NCBI RefSeq assembly: GCF_963678635.1
Contig: NC_087067.1
Coordinates: forward strand, 51,826,233-51,890,232
DNA length: 64,000 bases
From: Symsagittifera roscoffensis
Taxonomy: Eukaryota > Xenacoelomorpha > Acoela > Convolutidae
Reading direction: 5' to 3'
Position 1 is the stretch's first letter. Each line of letters starts with the position of its first letter. Made by a program: the position numbers and the translations under genes. This document shows, piece by piece, positions 39,968 to 49,800 of this stretch. A model generated the notes under the pieces. It had not been told where the DNA came from, made no database searches, and saw only the letters and a list, made by a program, of their open reading frames with translations.

Positions 39968-41776
39968 TTAGTCGTCGGGGAAGAAACCGTGGGGGAAGAT
40001 GTCGTGGATGAGATCTGAAGTTGTTAGTAATTTGGCTAAGATGCGGATGATATTTTTAGTTTGAAGCAGTGGCCAAAGCAATTGAAGTGCCTTAATGGTG
40101 GTTAGTTCTTCAGTGTCAACTGCAAATTCATAAGGTGTGTTTTGGATTAGATTATATAATTTGTGGTTGAATTTAGTGTTATGGATGAATTCTAAAATGG
40201 GGATTTCTATAGGTTGTACAAACTCGTGTGGGATGAGGAAGGGTCGGAATTCTTCTGCGTTGAAGGTCTTGGTGATGGGACAAAAGATATACATTTGGGT
40301 TATGGGATCATAATTTCGAATAATACCATGAAAGTTAGTATCTTTAATGCAATATGTGAAGTTAAGAAAGAATGGTGAGGTGTATTTGGAATTGATGAAT
40401 TGAAAACGATGGTGTGGTTGTCTGGAGGGAGTGTGTAGGTCAAAGTGATTTTGGATGAAACGATAATAAATATATGTGTGTGTTTGTTTAGTGCGCAACA
40501 TAATATCGTGTGAGCAGTGCAAATCTCTTTCATGTGGTGCAAGGAAATGAAAGGTTAGTGAAAATATTTGGAAGCGTTCTTTAAAACTTTCGTAGGCTTG
40601 CGTGTCTGTTAGTGCTTCTGAAATAATGTGGTCAAACTTGCGATCGAAGATATTTAGTGTAAATACATATGGTGTTTTAATGAAAAATTTCTCGGTGATT
40701 TGTGGGTTAGCGAAGCGATCGTCGTCTAAGAATTGATCTTGGTTAGTTCTGATGATGTTATGATCGTAATATTCTAGTGTATATTCATTAGCTCGGGGTG
40801 CAGTGTGTGTTTTTAGTGATTTTTTATATCCAATGTAAGTAAATTGTCTAGGTGTTAGTGTTGTAGTGAGTCGATATAGCATGTCCTTATTTCGTTCTAT
40901 ATCGATATGAGTGTTAGATAAAGGTAAGCAAAGGGGATTTGTAAAATGATAATATGAGGTCCAAGGAAGGGTAGGCATTAAAACGTATTCGTCTACAAAG
41001 TTACGTGTCTCGTTAGTGTCATGAGGGGTGTTTAAGGTGTATTGTGGAAATGAGGGTAAGGTGATAGCTAAAAATTCTTTTGTGTTAGTGTGTTGTGGAT
41101 GGTTGATATATTCACGGGCTGTTCCTGGTTTCGCTGGGAAAGGATGGTTGGGGAACTTCCTTTTAAAAGTGCGGTAAGCTCTATTAGTGCTGAGTGAAGA
41201 TTCAGTAGTTGTGGATGATGGTGCTAATGATTCAGTATAAATTGAAGAGGGTGTAGGGGTAGGAGGGTTGGATGAATCTATTGTGGATGAGATTTGGTTT
41301 ATGGTTGGGGTGTCAAGGTGATAGGGTTGTTGTTGTAGGGTAATGAAATTATCTAGTTCTGGGGAGATTCGGGGGGTGTCTGGAGAATGAGATGATTGGT
41401 CTGAGTGAAGTGAGGAGTAGGTTGGAGTGACTTGGGAAGCATAAGAGGGTGTAGAATTGGTTGGGTCAGGTTTATTTGGTAGTATGGGTTGAAAAGGGGG
41501 TTGGGAAAAATTTAAGGAATTGGTGTGAAAATTATTTGATGGAGATGGTTCAGAGTCGGCAAATTCATCGGGGGTTTCAATATTCGGGTTATTGAGTTGT
41601 GAGATGGAGTATAAAACTGAGATGTGTGAATTAGTATCGGAATTCATGCCGGATGTTACATTACTGGATGGGAAATCGGGTGGCGGAAAAGCAAAAAGTG
41701 GTATTATTGGGATTGGAGTGGTGAGGTTGGTTGGGTGGGAATTTGATCGGTGTAGTGATCCAAGTTGTCGGCTCAT
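39968..41776 (-). CDS. Element 3 orphan 602-residue protein
   Basis: It starts at an ATG that overlaps the stop of the upstream glycoprotein fragment as ATGA (41773-41776), a typical termination-reinitiation overlap. The first 220 residues are Ser/Thr/Pro/Asn-rich and low in complexity. The rest looks folded and rich in aromatic residues and His. No signal peptide, membrane span or known domain is seen. As the last ORF before the 3' LTR it occupies an accessory-gene position. Confidence 0.75.
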   Translation of the reverse strand: MSRQLGSLHRSNSHPTNLTTPIPIIPLFAFPPPDFPSSNVTSGMNSDTNSHISVLYSISQLNNPNIETPDEFADSEPSPSNNFHTNSLNFSQPPFQPILPNKPDPTNSTPSYASQVTPTYSSLHSDQSSHSPDTPRISPELDNFITLQQQPYHLDTPTINQISSTIDSSNPPTPTPSSIYTESLAPSSTTTESSLSTNRAYRTFKRKFPNHPFPAKPGTAREYINHPQHTNTKEFLAITLPSFPQYTLNTPHDTNETRNFVDEYVLMPTLPWTSYYHFTNPLCLPLSNTHIDIERNKDMLYRLTTTLTPRQFTYIGYKKSLKTHTAPRANEYTLEYYDHNIIRTNQDQFLDDDRFANPQITEKFFIKTPYVFTLNIFDRKFDHIISEALTDTQAYESFKERFQIFSLTFHFLAPHERDLHCSHDIMLRTKQTHTYIYYRFIQNHFDLHTPSRQPHHRFQFINSKYTSPFFLNFTYCIKDTNFHGIIRNYDPITQMYIFCPITKTFNAEEFRPFLIPHEFVQPIEIPILEFIHNTKFNHKLYNLIQNTPYEFAVDTEELTTIKALQLLWPLLQTKNIIRILAKLLTTSDLIHDIFPHGFFPDD

Positions 41777-43050
41777 CGTGGGCTAAAAAAATTATTATTT
41801 TGAGACTGAAAAGCGGTGGTATGGGGTTGTTCTATAATTTGTTCATAAGTATTTTCATCTTGTGAGTGGTGTGGCATTATATGTTGGATGGGACTTTGTG
41901 ATATGGTTGGTCTAAAATTATTATGTGTTATGGCTAAATTTCGAAAATTACGTGGGACTAGGGATAATGGATGGTTATGTGGTAGGGGTGGTAACTGTGG
42001 TGCTGTTGGTGTTGTGTCTGCATTGTTATGTTCTTCGTCGTATGTGTTCTGTCTTGTTGCTATTTTTGTGTTATATTCTTTTATTTGTGCGTCTAAAAGA
42101 ATTTTGTTTATAGATGTAGAAAATATTCCAAAAAATCCTGCAAATAGTATGCGTGCTACACTTGCTTGTCTATTGACTTGTGTGTGTATAGCACATGTGT
42201 TATAGATTCCTTTTAAGAGTGAAAAAAGAAATCCAATAAAGTTAAACATTGCGTATAAAATAGTCAGTTTTTCTAAGATGTAGTGGGGCCATCCTAGAAA
42301 ATCAAGAATTTCATTCTTAAGTGTAACAAAGCTAAAAATATTGATAGGTGATATATCTTGGGGACGGTATTTTTCACCGTTTAGATATATATAATCTTTA
42401 ATGTCCTTAAAATATCCGCTATAGTCTTGCGTATAGATGTCTGCAAATCCTGCGGTTTCGGCAAGTTTGCGTAAGTTTTGGTCAATTGATTGTCTTTGTA
42501 TTGTGTCCATTTGTGTTAATAATTCCTGGAATTGTTGTGTTCTAATGTGATGTTGAATATCTGATTTTGAGTATATTCCTATTGATTGTAAGTCTATATT
42601 TGGGTTTCGAGCGATAGCGCGAATGCTTTCTGGTGAAAATTTTTTGAGTGATTGCATTAATGTGGGATATGGGGTGAGAAGGTAATATTTATCTTCATCA
42701 GGGTTTAGTTGTACTACGTTGTGGCTATTTTCTGATCCACATGGAACTGCGGTATCCCAGAAATAGGTTCTTCGTGAAAGTGTGTCAACGAAATGTACTT
42801 TATTCTTATAAAAGATAGGGATTCTTTTATAGCATCGTTTATCTTCAAAAACGTATAGTGGTGATACTTTTTTAGTAAAAGTATAAAACCATAAGATGTT
42901 TCCTTCATAGTCTAAAAAATTTGATCTATTTCCTGATAGTAAATATCCTGCGTAGGGTATTTTTAATACTGCTAGTGCAAGTGATTGTAATATTTGTGTT
43001 CTTTCTAATTCGCATAGTTGGTGTAATGTTTCTAATTCGGAGAGTGACAT
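41773..43050 (-). pseudogene. Element 3 envelope-type glycoprotein, carboxy-terminal fragment
   Basis: The 425-residue frame holds the membrane-proximal ectodomain and anchor. Visible marks are CELER near residue 13, YLLSGNRS near 36, SPL...C...IPI near 63-79, FVD...R near 87-94, and hydrophobic segments at about 263-284 and 300-315, then a Pro/His/Gln-rich tail. The order and spacing resemble the glycoprotein of chuviruses and its relatives captured by LTR elements. Its frame is offset from the upstream fragment, so in this copy it cannot be read straight on. Whether the break is decay or recoding is open; the frame is open above its first ATG. Confidence 0.55.
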
Positions 43051-43066
43051 TTCTTGAAAAATTCGG

Positions 43067-43549
43067 CTAATCGTGTAGTCTAGTTTCTAAGTGAATATCA
43101 TAGTGGATATTACCAAAATATGTACTATTCATTAGTGATAGTTCTTGTAAACGTGTGCTTTGATCGTCTTGGGGCCTTAAATGTCCACCAGGTTGACCTG
43201 TATTCTTTTGAAAATTAACTGGTATATATGATGTTCCTTCGTTTAGGGGATGACTTGTGGCGTATGGGTCGACTTTTATTTTTCCAGTGGTCATGTCGAA
43301 TCCATTTTCGTATTCAACTAATATTTCAGAGTATTGTGTTTTGTGAAGTGGGTTTCTGTATTTACATGCAAGTTCTGTTTCTTGATATATTTGAAAACGT
43401 GTTAATTTATTTTCTATATTATGAATGTTTCGAAAATTAGAACTTGTTTTTCGCAATGGATTTACTTGTTCATATGGTATTGATTGTATAAAATATTTTT
43501 CGTGAAATTTTATCATACGAGCGTGTATTTTTGCTACTTGAAATGTTGT
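43067..43549 (-). pseudogene. Element 3 envelope-type glycoprotein, middle fragment
   Basis: It is in the same frame as the upstream 277-residue fragment, from which it is separated only by a TGA at 43550-43552; the first ATG after it is at 43516. It contains an EIxVEYENG-type beta-rich segment and ends at a TAG in the region where the next fragment's frame, offset by one, is already open. It is read as the middle of the same ectodomain. Confidence 0.5.
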
Positions 43550-44383
43550 TCATGTGTCTTCGGGGAACCAAACAATTGTTGCTTGTGTTCTGGTTGTAGG
43601 GTCGCAATAACCTTGGTCGTTTTTACAAGGTAATCTAATTCCTTGATAAATCATTGTGTTGTCTGATAAATCTCGTGTGAGTTGTATTTTTTCGAGTTGT
43701 ATTTTCCAATCGAAAAACATTATTTCTTGGTATCCTTTATTTTTTGTGTCTGCTTTGCAGTTTGATGGGTCATTTATACCAATGTGTGGTATCCAGTGTT
43801 TATCGTGCATGTCATAGGTTAATCGTCCGTGTGCGCCGTTGTATGGGTATTTTTCATCTAATTTTATATGTCCTTGATATCTTTCAAGTTCTGCTTGATG
43901 TACAGAATCTGAAAAAACTTGGAAATATACTAAATTTCTATCTGTGTTTTTATTTTTTGTGATGTTTAGTCGGAGTAACTCGTTTTTACAATCTTCGGGA
44001 TTGAGATGTAAAAGTCGTTCTATATTACTCTGGTAGAATGATTCATGGTCAAGTCGGTTTTTATTTCCGTTTGAGACTTGTGAACAATGTACTTTCTTTC
44101 CAGAAAATGTTGCTGTGAATTTATATCCTATAACTAAAGTTGCTCGGGCTTTTGAATAAAGTGTTGCTATTACATTTGTAGTTTCTATGGCTTGGGGTTC
44201 TGTTTCGCACTGTGATACTTGATTTATTGCATACTTGTGTAGTGTTTTTTGTTCGTTTTCTTCACAATCGTAATGTGTTACTAATAAATCTTGGGGTCCT
44301 GTGCGGGGAGAAGGGTTTATGTTTTGATTTGAGATTACTAGAAAAAGGAGTTGGAGAAAAATTAATAATTTTAGAATATACAT
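43550..44383 (-). pseudogene. Element 3 envelope-type glycoprotein, amino-terminal fragment
   Basis: The frame has 277 residues. Residues 1-18 are a clear signal peptide (a leucine/phenylalanine core), followed by a cysteine-bearing ectodomain (HYDCEE, VSQCE, VHCSQVSNG, DPTTRTQ). The start codon overlaps the stop of the ATG-less 377-codon frame by 13 nt. The fragment ends in a TGA, but coding sense continues in frame beyond it. Together the three pieces look like one class-III-type fusion glycoprotein broken by a stop and a frame change; assignment to the chuvirus-like group is inference from motif order. Confidence 0.55.
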
Positions 44384-45504
44384 GTGTATGATAATCCTGA
44401 GTATGGGTTATAAAATGTGATGTAACCAATTGTCTTTTTGGTATATCTGTCGTATTTATATATTACTTCAGTGGTTATAAATGGTGGTGGTAGTGATTGG
44501 GCTGTTATGTTGGGTGGGTTTAATGGGTAGGGATGTTGAGTAATGTTGTTTAATTTAACTGTGATTTCAAACTTTAATTGTAAACTGTTTTGTTGGAGTA
44601 TTTGGATATTGTGATCACGGATATCGTCGTGAATGTCTTGTCGGTATTGTAATCTATTAAGTGCCCAGTTGTGAAGGCGATTACTTTCTAGATGTTGTCC
44701 AAATAATGCTGGAGGGGCTGTAAATGTATTCCAATCTAGTCTTAAAGGGATATTTGTTGATGATTGTTCTCGATATCTGGCGTCGAGATTATTTGGAAAA
44801 TTTAAGTTAAAAGGTGGTGGTGAAATCTGGCTTATTGATGGTGTTGATGGTAGTGATAATGTTTCTGGTAGTGATGAGGATGTTGTTGTATCCGTAGAAA
44901 TATCTATTGGATCATTGACTAAATTTAATTCACCTTGTGTAAATGAATGTGTTGTCCAATATGGTAGTCGTGATGCCTGGTTTGGGGGGTTAAAGGGATT
45001 TTCACGTATTTTTTCAGATGTTGGTGTTGAACCTAAGTAATCTGATGGTAGGCTTGAGGTGCTACGTTGTGAAAGAAGCGTAGGGGTTTCTGGTAATGTA
45101 CCAATGGGGTTTTCTGGAGTGTTTTGTGATGGGGATTGAGGTATGTCAAAATGAACTCGGGGAGTTTGAAAATTTCTGTTTCGTCGAGGATGTATAATTT
45201 GTCTATTTATTTCGACTGTATTTTGGTTTTGACTAGGATTTCTTATTCTACTTAATTCTTGTGGTAGTGTTGGATATAAGTTATATGTTGGTTCGCTTAG
45301 AGGTGCTTGTCGTTGAACTGGTTCTAGTGGTTCTGATAAACGAGCGTGTCGTTCTTCAAAAGTGTATGGGTTATCTTGAAAGGAAATTCGTGTAGATGTT
45401 TGAGGATTATGGGTAGTTGAAGGTGTTGTTGGGTTATCTTGGGATGATGTCGGTGAAGACTGACTTTGTGACTTTTGGGTGGCAATTTTTGATAGCTTTT
45501 TGGT
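44371..45504 (-). CDS. Element 3 377-codon open frame with no start codon
   Basis: The frame is open from just after a TAG (45505-45507) to a TAA at 44371 and contains no in-frame ATG, TTG or CTG that I could find. The encoded sequence is Ser/Thr/Pro/Gln-rich for about 250 residues, then more ordered with a QLKFEITVKLNNIT-like strand and a YTCIF end. Its stop overlaps the glycoprotein start by 13 nt. A coherent composition and length far above chance suggest a real exon reached by splicing, or by frameshift from the small ORF upstream, rather than a chance frame. Confidence 0.6.
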   Translation of the reverse strand, partial: TKKLSKIATQKSQSQSSPTSSQDNPTTPSTTHNPQTSTRISFQDNPYTFEERHARLSEPLEPVQRQAPLSEPTYNLYPTLPQELSRIRNPSQNQNTVEINRQIIHPRRNRNFQTPRVHFDIPQSPSQNTPENPIGTLPETPTLLSQRSTSSLPSDYLGSTPTSEKIRENPFNPPNQASRLPYWTTHSFTQGELNLVNDPIDISTDTTTSSSLPETLSLPSTPSISQISPPPFNLNFPNNLDARYREQSSTNIPLRLDWNTFTAPPALFGQHLESNRLHNWALNRLQYRQDIHDDIRDHNIQILQQNSLQLKFEITVKLNNITQHPYPLNPPNITAQSLPPPFITTEVIYKYDRYTKKTIGYITFYNPYSGLSYTCIF

Positions 45505-45524
45505 CTATTCTTTTAGTGAAAAAG

Positions 45525-45701
45525 TTAATGTTTATTATAGTATTCTTCTAAGAAAAGAATTAGGAGGATTGTTGCTAGAGCGAATGTGATGATTGCTTTC
45601 TTTATACATTTGCATATGGTCAAAATGAGGGATGATAGAAATGTTATGAAAATTACAAATAGTAGAAAAAAATCAGTTCTACTGAAAATAGTTCGTATCA
45701 T
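45525..45701 (-). CDS. Element 3 small two-span membrane protein (58 aa)
   Basis: ATG at 45701, TAA at 45525-45527. Two hydrophobic segments (about residues 11-30 and 36-51) are separated by a KCIKK turn, with a charged EEYYNKH end, so it looks like a small hairpin membrane protein. It begins 12 nt after the stop of another hydrophobic ORF and ends 21 nt before the ATG-less frame. Function unknown. Confidence 0.5.
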   Translation of the reverse strand: MIRTIFSRTDFFLLFVIFITFLSSLILTICKCIKKAIITFALATILLILFLEEYYNKH

Positions 45702-45712
45702 TTAGACAAGTT

Positions 45713-45928
45713 TTATAAATCGTACCTGTGGATATAATCAAGGGTTTTTGAAAGTTGGAGAAATTGTTGGAATATAGTGTAGAAAATTAAAAAAATATTA
45801 CAAAAAATGGTTAAGAGTATTAGAAAAGATTCAAGGATATCAAAAAGAAATATTATGAAAGTTTCAAGTATCGTAAAAAATTGTTTGAGGTTTGTGATAA
45901 TTTTAGTGACTGTTTGATAGAAGAGCAT
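45713..45928 (-). CDS. Element 3 small hydrophobic protein (71 aa)
   Basis: The sequence is strongly hydrophobic, Phe/Ile/Leu-rich from about residue 15 to 58, enough for one long or two short membrane spans. It lies directly upstream of the 58-residue ORF, so the pair may form a small membrane-protein cassette before the glycoprotein. AT-rich DNA easily gives Phe/Ile-rich frames, so coding status is uncertain. Confidence 0.4.
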   Translation of the reverse strand: MLFYQTVTKIITNLKQFFTILETFIIFLFDILESFLILLTIFCNIFLIFYTIFQQFLQLSKTLDYIHRYDL

Positions 45929-46550
45929 TTAAGAAATGGCTTCGTGATCGAATATTTTTTGTTGTTTGGGGCAATTTTCAAGTTTGGTCGGATTATTTAT
46001 TAGTTTTTTGACAAGTGGGTTGAGTTTTGTAAAAAATTGTTGGGGGCAATTTTTATGGTGATCGGGAGGTCTTCTTTGTCTTTATTTTCATTTGTCAAAT
46101 GATCTGGGGTATTTTTGAGATTTTTATACTTTAGGCTAAATAAAATGGTCGTTCTTTTACTTTAGGCTAATTTAACATATTTGATTGGGGGACATACATA
46201 TATTAACATATTTGTTTAACATATTTCAGGTCTGAGTTGGGGAAATATTGTTGATCTTTGGTTTATTAGATAAGGGAGGGTTATGATATTATGGTGATAT
46301 TTATTTTAGTTGTCAAGTTGGAGTGGTTTGCTTATTTTTGACCTGGAGGTCGTAGAGTTATAGTTATAGATATGCCTGGAGTTTAATATTTTTCGTCTAG
46401 TTGGTTTGTGTTAAAGTTATAGAAGGTGACGGATTGGATGAATCCTATTGGCTAATTTTGAACTAGAATCGCTGCGTGGTTGTCAGCATGTTATCTTGAA
46501 AATTGAAAGTGTAAAATGTTTCAGAGGTGCAAAGATTATTAAATGTAGAA
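45929..46550 (-). other. Element 3 pol-env intergenic region
   Basis: About 620 bp without an ORF on the sense strand. It contains a direct repeat TACTTTAGGCTAA (46129 and 46158) and repeated AACATATTT strings. It is a plausible place for the splice acceptor or promoter of the downstream genes, but no single site stands out. Confidence 0.5.
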
Positions 46551-46805
46551 TTAAGGTTGTTTTTGAAATTCAACTTTCTTTAATATTTTAGATTGTGGGA
46601 TGAATACTTTATAATTTTTACGTGGTTGATTTCTAAGTCGTGAAGACTCTCTATATTCTGATTTGTCGATTTTTTCTTGGGGTATTATTTGTTCTGTCAT
46701 TTTTCTATTTTTTCTTTCTTTTTGAGATGTATTTTGATCGAGATTTTTTGTATTGTTTTTTTGTGGTGTTTGATTTTGTATTTTGATTTCCGAGGTGAAT
46801 ATCAT
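46551..46805 (-). CDS. Element 3 small basic ORF overlapping the pol end (84 aa)
   Basis: It overlaps the last 101 nt of pol in another frame. The composition is Lys/Arg/Gln/Asn-rich with an ESSRLRNQPRKNY segment of the kind often seen at the carboxy end of retroelement polyproteins. It may be a displaced pol tail or an accessory basic protein; low certainty. Confidence 0.35.
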   Translation of the reverse strand: MIFTSEIKIQNQTPQKNNTKNLDQNTSQKERKNRKMTEQIIPQEKIDKSEYRESSRLRNQPRKNYKVFIPQSKILKKVEFQKQP

Positions 46806-49800
46806 TTTGTTCCTTTGTTATGTTGTCCGTATATGGGTCATTTTGAATAACTTTTAAACCTGTAAAAGAATATAATTGAGTTAGTTCGCGGAGTGCGTAT
46901 TCTTTTGGATAATAAGGTAATAGGTTATTTCGGTGTTGAACGATTTCTTTTTTATCTGAGTCGGTGATTTTATATGTGACATCAGTGGGTTTTGCAATTA
47001 TTTGGTATGGTCCTTTACGAAGGGGTTGTAACTTTTTTGAAATTCCTTTTTGAGTATTAAAATTGGGTATTAAAACAAATGTTCCAATTTTTAAATCGGA
47101 GGCCGGTGTAAAGCGTGAATTTATTTGTTCATTAATATTTTGCCTTTGTAACAACTTTTTTGTTACCTTTTGGTAAATTTCATTGTGTTTTTTATCTCTG
47201 TTTAAAATCCATTCGGTGTGTGTACCGGAGGCTAATTTAAGAATTTGTGGGTGATGAAAATGATCTTCATCGTGTGTATGTAATGGTAGGTTATAACAAA
47301 TTGAGTCTTTATTTGGTTGACAATAACCTTGTGCGTTTTTATGAGAGTTTGCTGTAAACATTATTGGTTTGCGTGGCTTTTGGTTAAAAACCATTTCATA
47401 TGGTGACATTCCTAAAGTTGTCGTGATTTGTGAATTATATGCTAAGGGAAATAGTTTTACATCTGCTGACCATTCGGTATATCTTGTATCATTTCCATTG
47501 ATGATACATCTGAGATATTCTTGTAATGAACGGTTCATACCTTCGACTAAGCCGTTTGTCCAAGGTGCGTGAGATGTACGTGGTTTGTGTTTAATGTTAT
47601 ATAAATGACATAGTGTGATGATTTCATTATTTATGAATTCTGTACCGTTGTCTGTAACTAAAATTTCTGGTAGTCCGAATTTTGCTATCCAGTGTTCATA
47701 GAGTGTTGTGTAAGCGTAATAAGCGTTACAATGTGGTACTGGGTTAAGTGCTACATAATGTGTAAATGCGTCAACAATTACCATAATGTAGGAGTTTCCT
47801 TCGGATGAGGGTGAAATTGGTCCTTTGGTATCAAATGAGATACGATGATTAAAGTACAAACTTTGTCCTTTAAAATCTTGTTTTTGTGCTATTTGTTTTT
47901 GATTTGGGTAAGGTTTATTTAGTTGACATACTATACAGTCATTGCATAGTACTTTTATCCAAATTGGTGCATTTGGGAAATAAAAGTTTTGTACAAAATT
48001 TGAATATGTTTTTTCTGATCCAGAGTGTCCTTTAATATTTTGTGTATGTGAAATATTAAAAGCTATAAGAATCATACTTAAAGGGAGACAGGGAACTGTA
48101 GATTCATTTAGTTTGTATTCTAGAAGGTCTGTGTTTTCGTTAATTGTTGTATTATTGAATTTTCGAAAATATCGGAGGAGTGTTTTGTTTCCTAGAATAG
48201 TTGAATCTGCTTTGATAGGTTTAGTTTTATATTTGTGCCATGATTTCAGTTGTCGAATTACTGGGTCAAGGTTTTGATATTGTTTCAGTGTTGAAATTGT
48301 AATTGTTTCTGTTGGGGGGAGAAAAATGTTTTCAATTTCTAATTTAGATAAGGGTATTGTGTCAAGTGGGTCATGGAGGTCAAAAACTTGATTTATTGTG
48401 TATTTTGAATCGTTTGTTTGTGGTCCTGACAAGTTTATTTTATCAGTTAAATTTTCTTTTTCAATTAGTGGAAAATGGTCTTTTTTAGGCGGGTGTTGTT
48501 TTATTCTTTTTTGTTGGGTGTTATTTTTTATCCATTGTGAATATGGGATTGGTTTAAAAGTTGATGTTCCAAGTAGATCAACTTCATAGTGATTATTTTG
48601 ACAATCTAAATAAAGTGGGAAATGTTGTAAATTATTTATTTGTGATTGTTCAACGTCAGTTTTTACTGCATATTTGCATTCCAATCGGGGTGATGTTTCA
48701 TTTTCTGCAAGGTAGAATTTTATGTTTTTGGGTATTTCGACTGTGGTTTTACGTGTAAGTAATTCAGGTGGCGTATTTCGACTTAAGGTGTCTGGTAATG
48801 CAAGATTTTTTCCTGCGGTCCAAACTATATGTAAGTTTGGGAATTTCATTAAATTGAGTTGAAATCTATAAACTCGGTGGTTTGGATTAGACTTTTGTGT
48901 AAAAAGAAAGATGATTGGTTTATGGTCTGTGAATAGAACTGTGGGATGTTTTGATCCAAGTATCAGAAATTCATATTCTGTTAGTGTATATATTATGGCT
49001 GTACATTCTCTCATTAGAGTTGAGAGTCGTAGCTCTGCTTGAGTGAATAATCGAGAATTTGCTGATATGAGGTTCATTTTATTTGTACTATTATGTGATT
49101 GTAATAATGCTGCGCCGATGCCAAAGTTCGAAGCATCGCACATTGCATAAAATGGTTGATTTGAATCTGGAATTGTGTTTGAAATTTGTTCAGTTAGAAG
49201 TTTTTTAATTTCTTCAAATCGTGCTTGATGTTCTGTATTCCATTCAAAATTATTTTGTTGTCTAAGTATGTTATAGAATGGTCGTAGATATAATTGCATT
49301 TTATAAACATATTTGCTTAAAAAGTTTAACATTCCAAGGAATTCTTGGATTTTCTTTTTATTTGTTGGTGGTTGGAGTTTTTGAATAGCGTCTATACGTG
49401 ATTTCAATGGAGTGATTGTTTTTCTTTCTATATTATGTCCTAAGAATTTAACTTTTGTCAAAAAGAAGTATGATTTATCGGGGGCGGCCTTCAGATTTTC
49501 GTTCTGAAGTATTTGGTGATATTGTTCTAAAACATTGAACATTTCCTCTTTTGTCTGTGATTGCATAAAAACATCGTCTAAATAGGTGATTGCATTTTTC
49601 TTGAGTATTAGTGGTCGAAAAATTTTGCTCATAAAAGCTGAAAATGCTGCTGGTCCTATGGATATTCCATAGAATAAGCGGTTGAATTCGTATTGTTGGT
49701 TTCCAATAACAAATTGTGTTAAGCGTCGTGATTGTTCATCTAATGGCATTTGATTATATGCACTATTCATATCGGCGGTGGTAAAGTATTTTCCGTTTAT

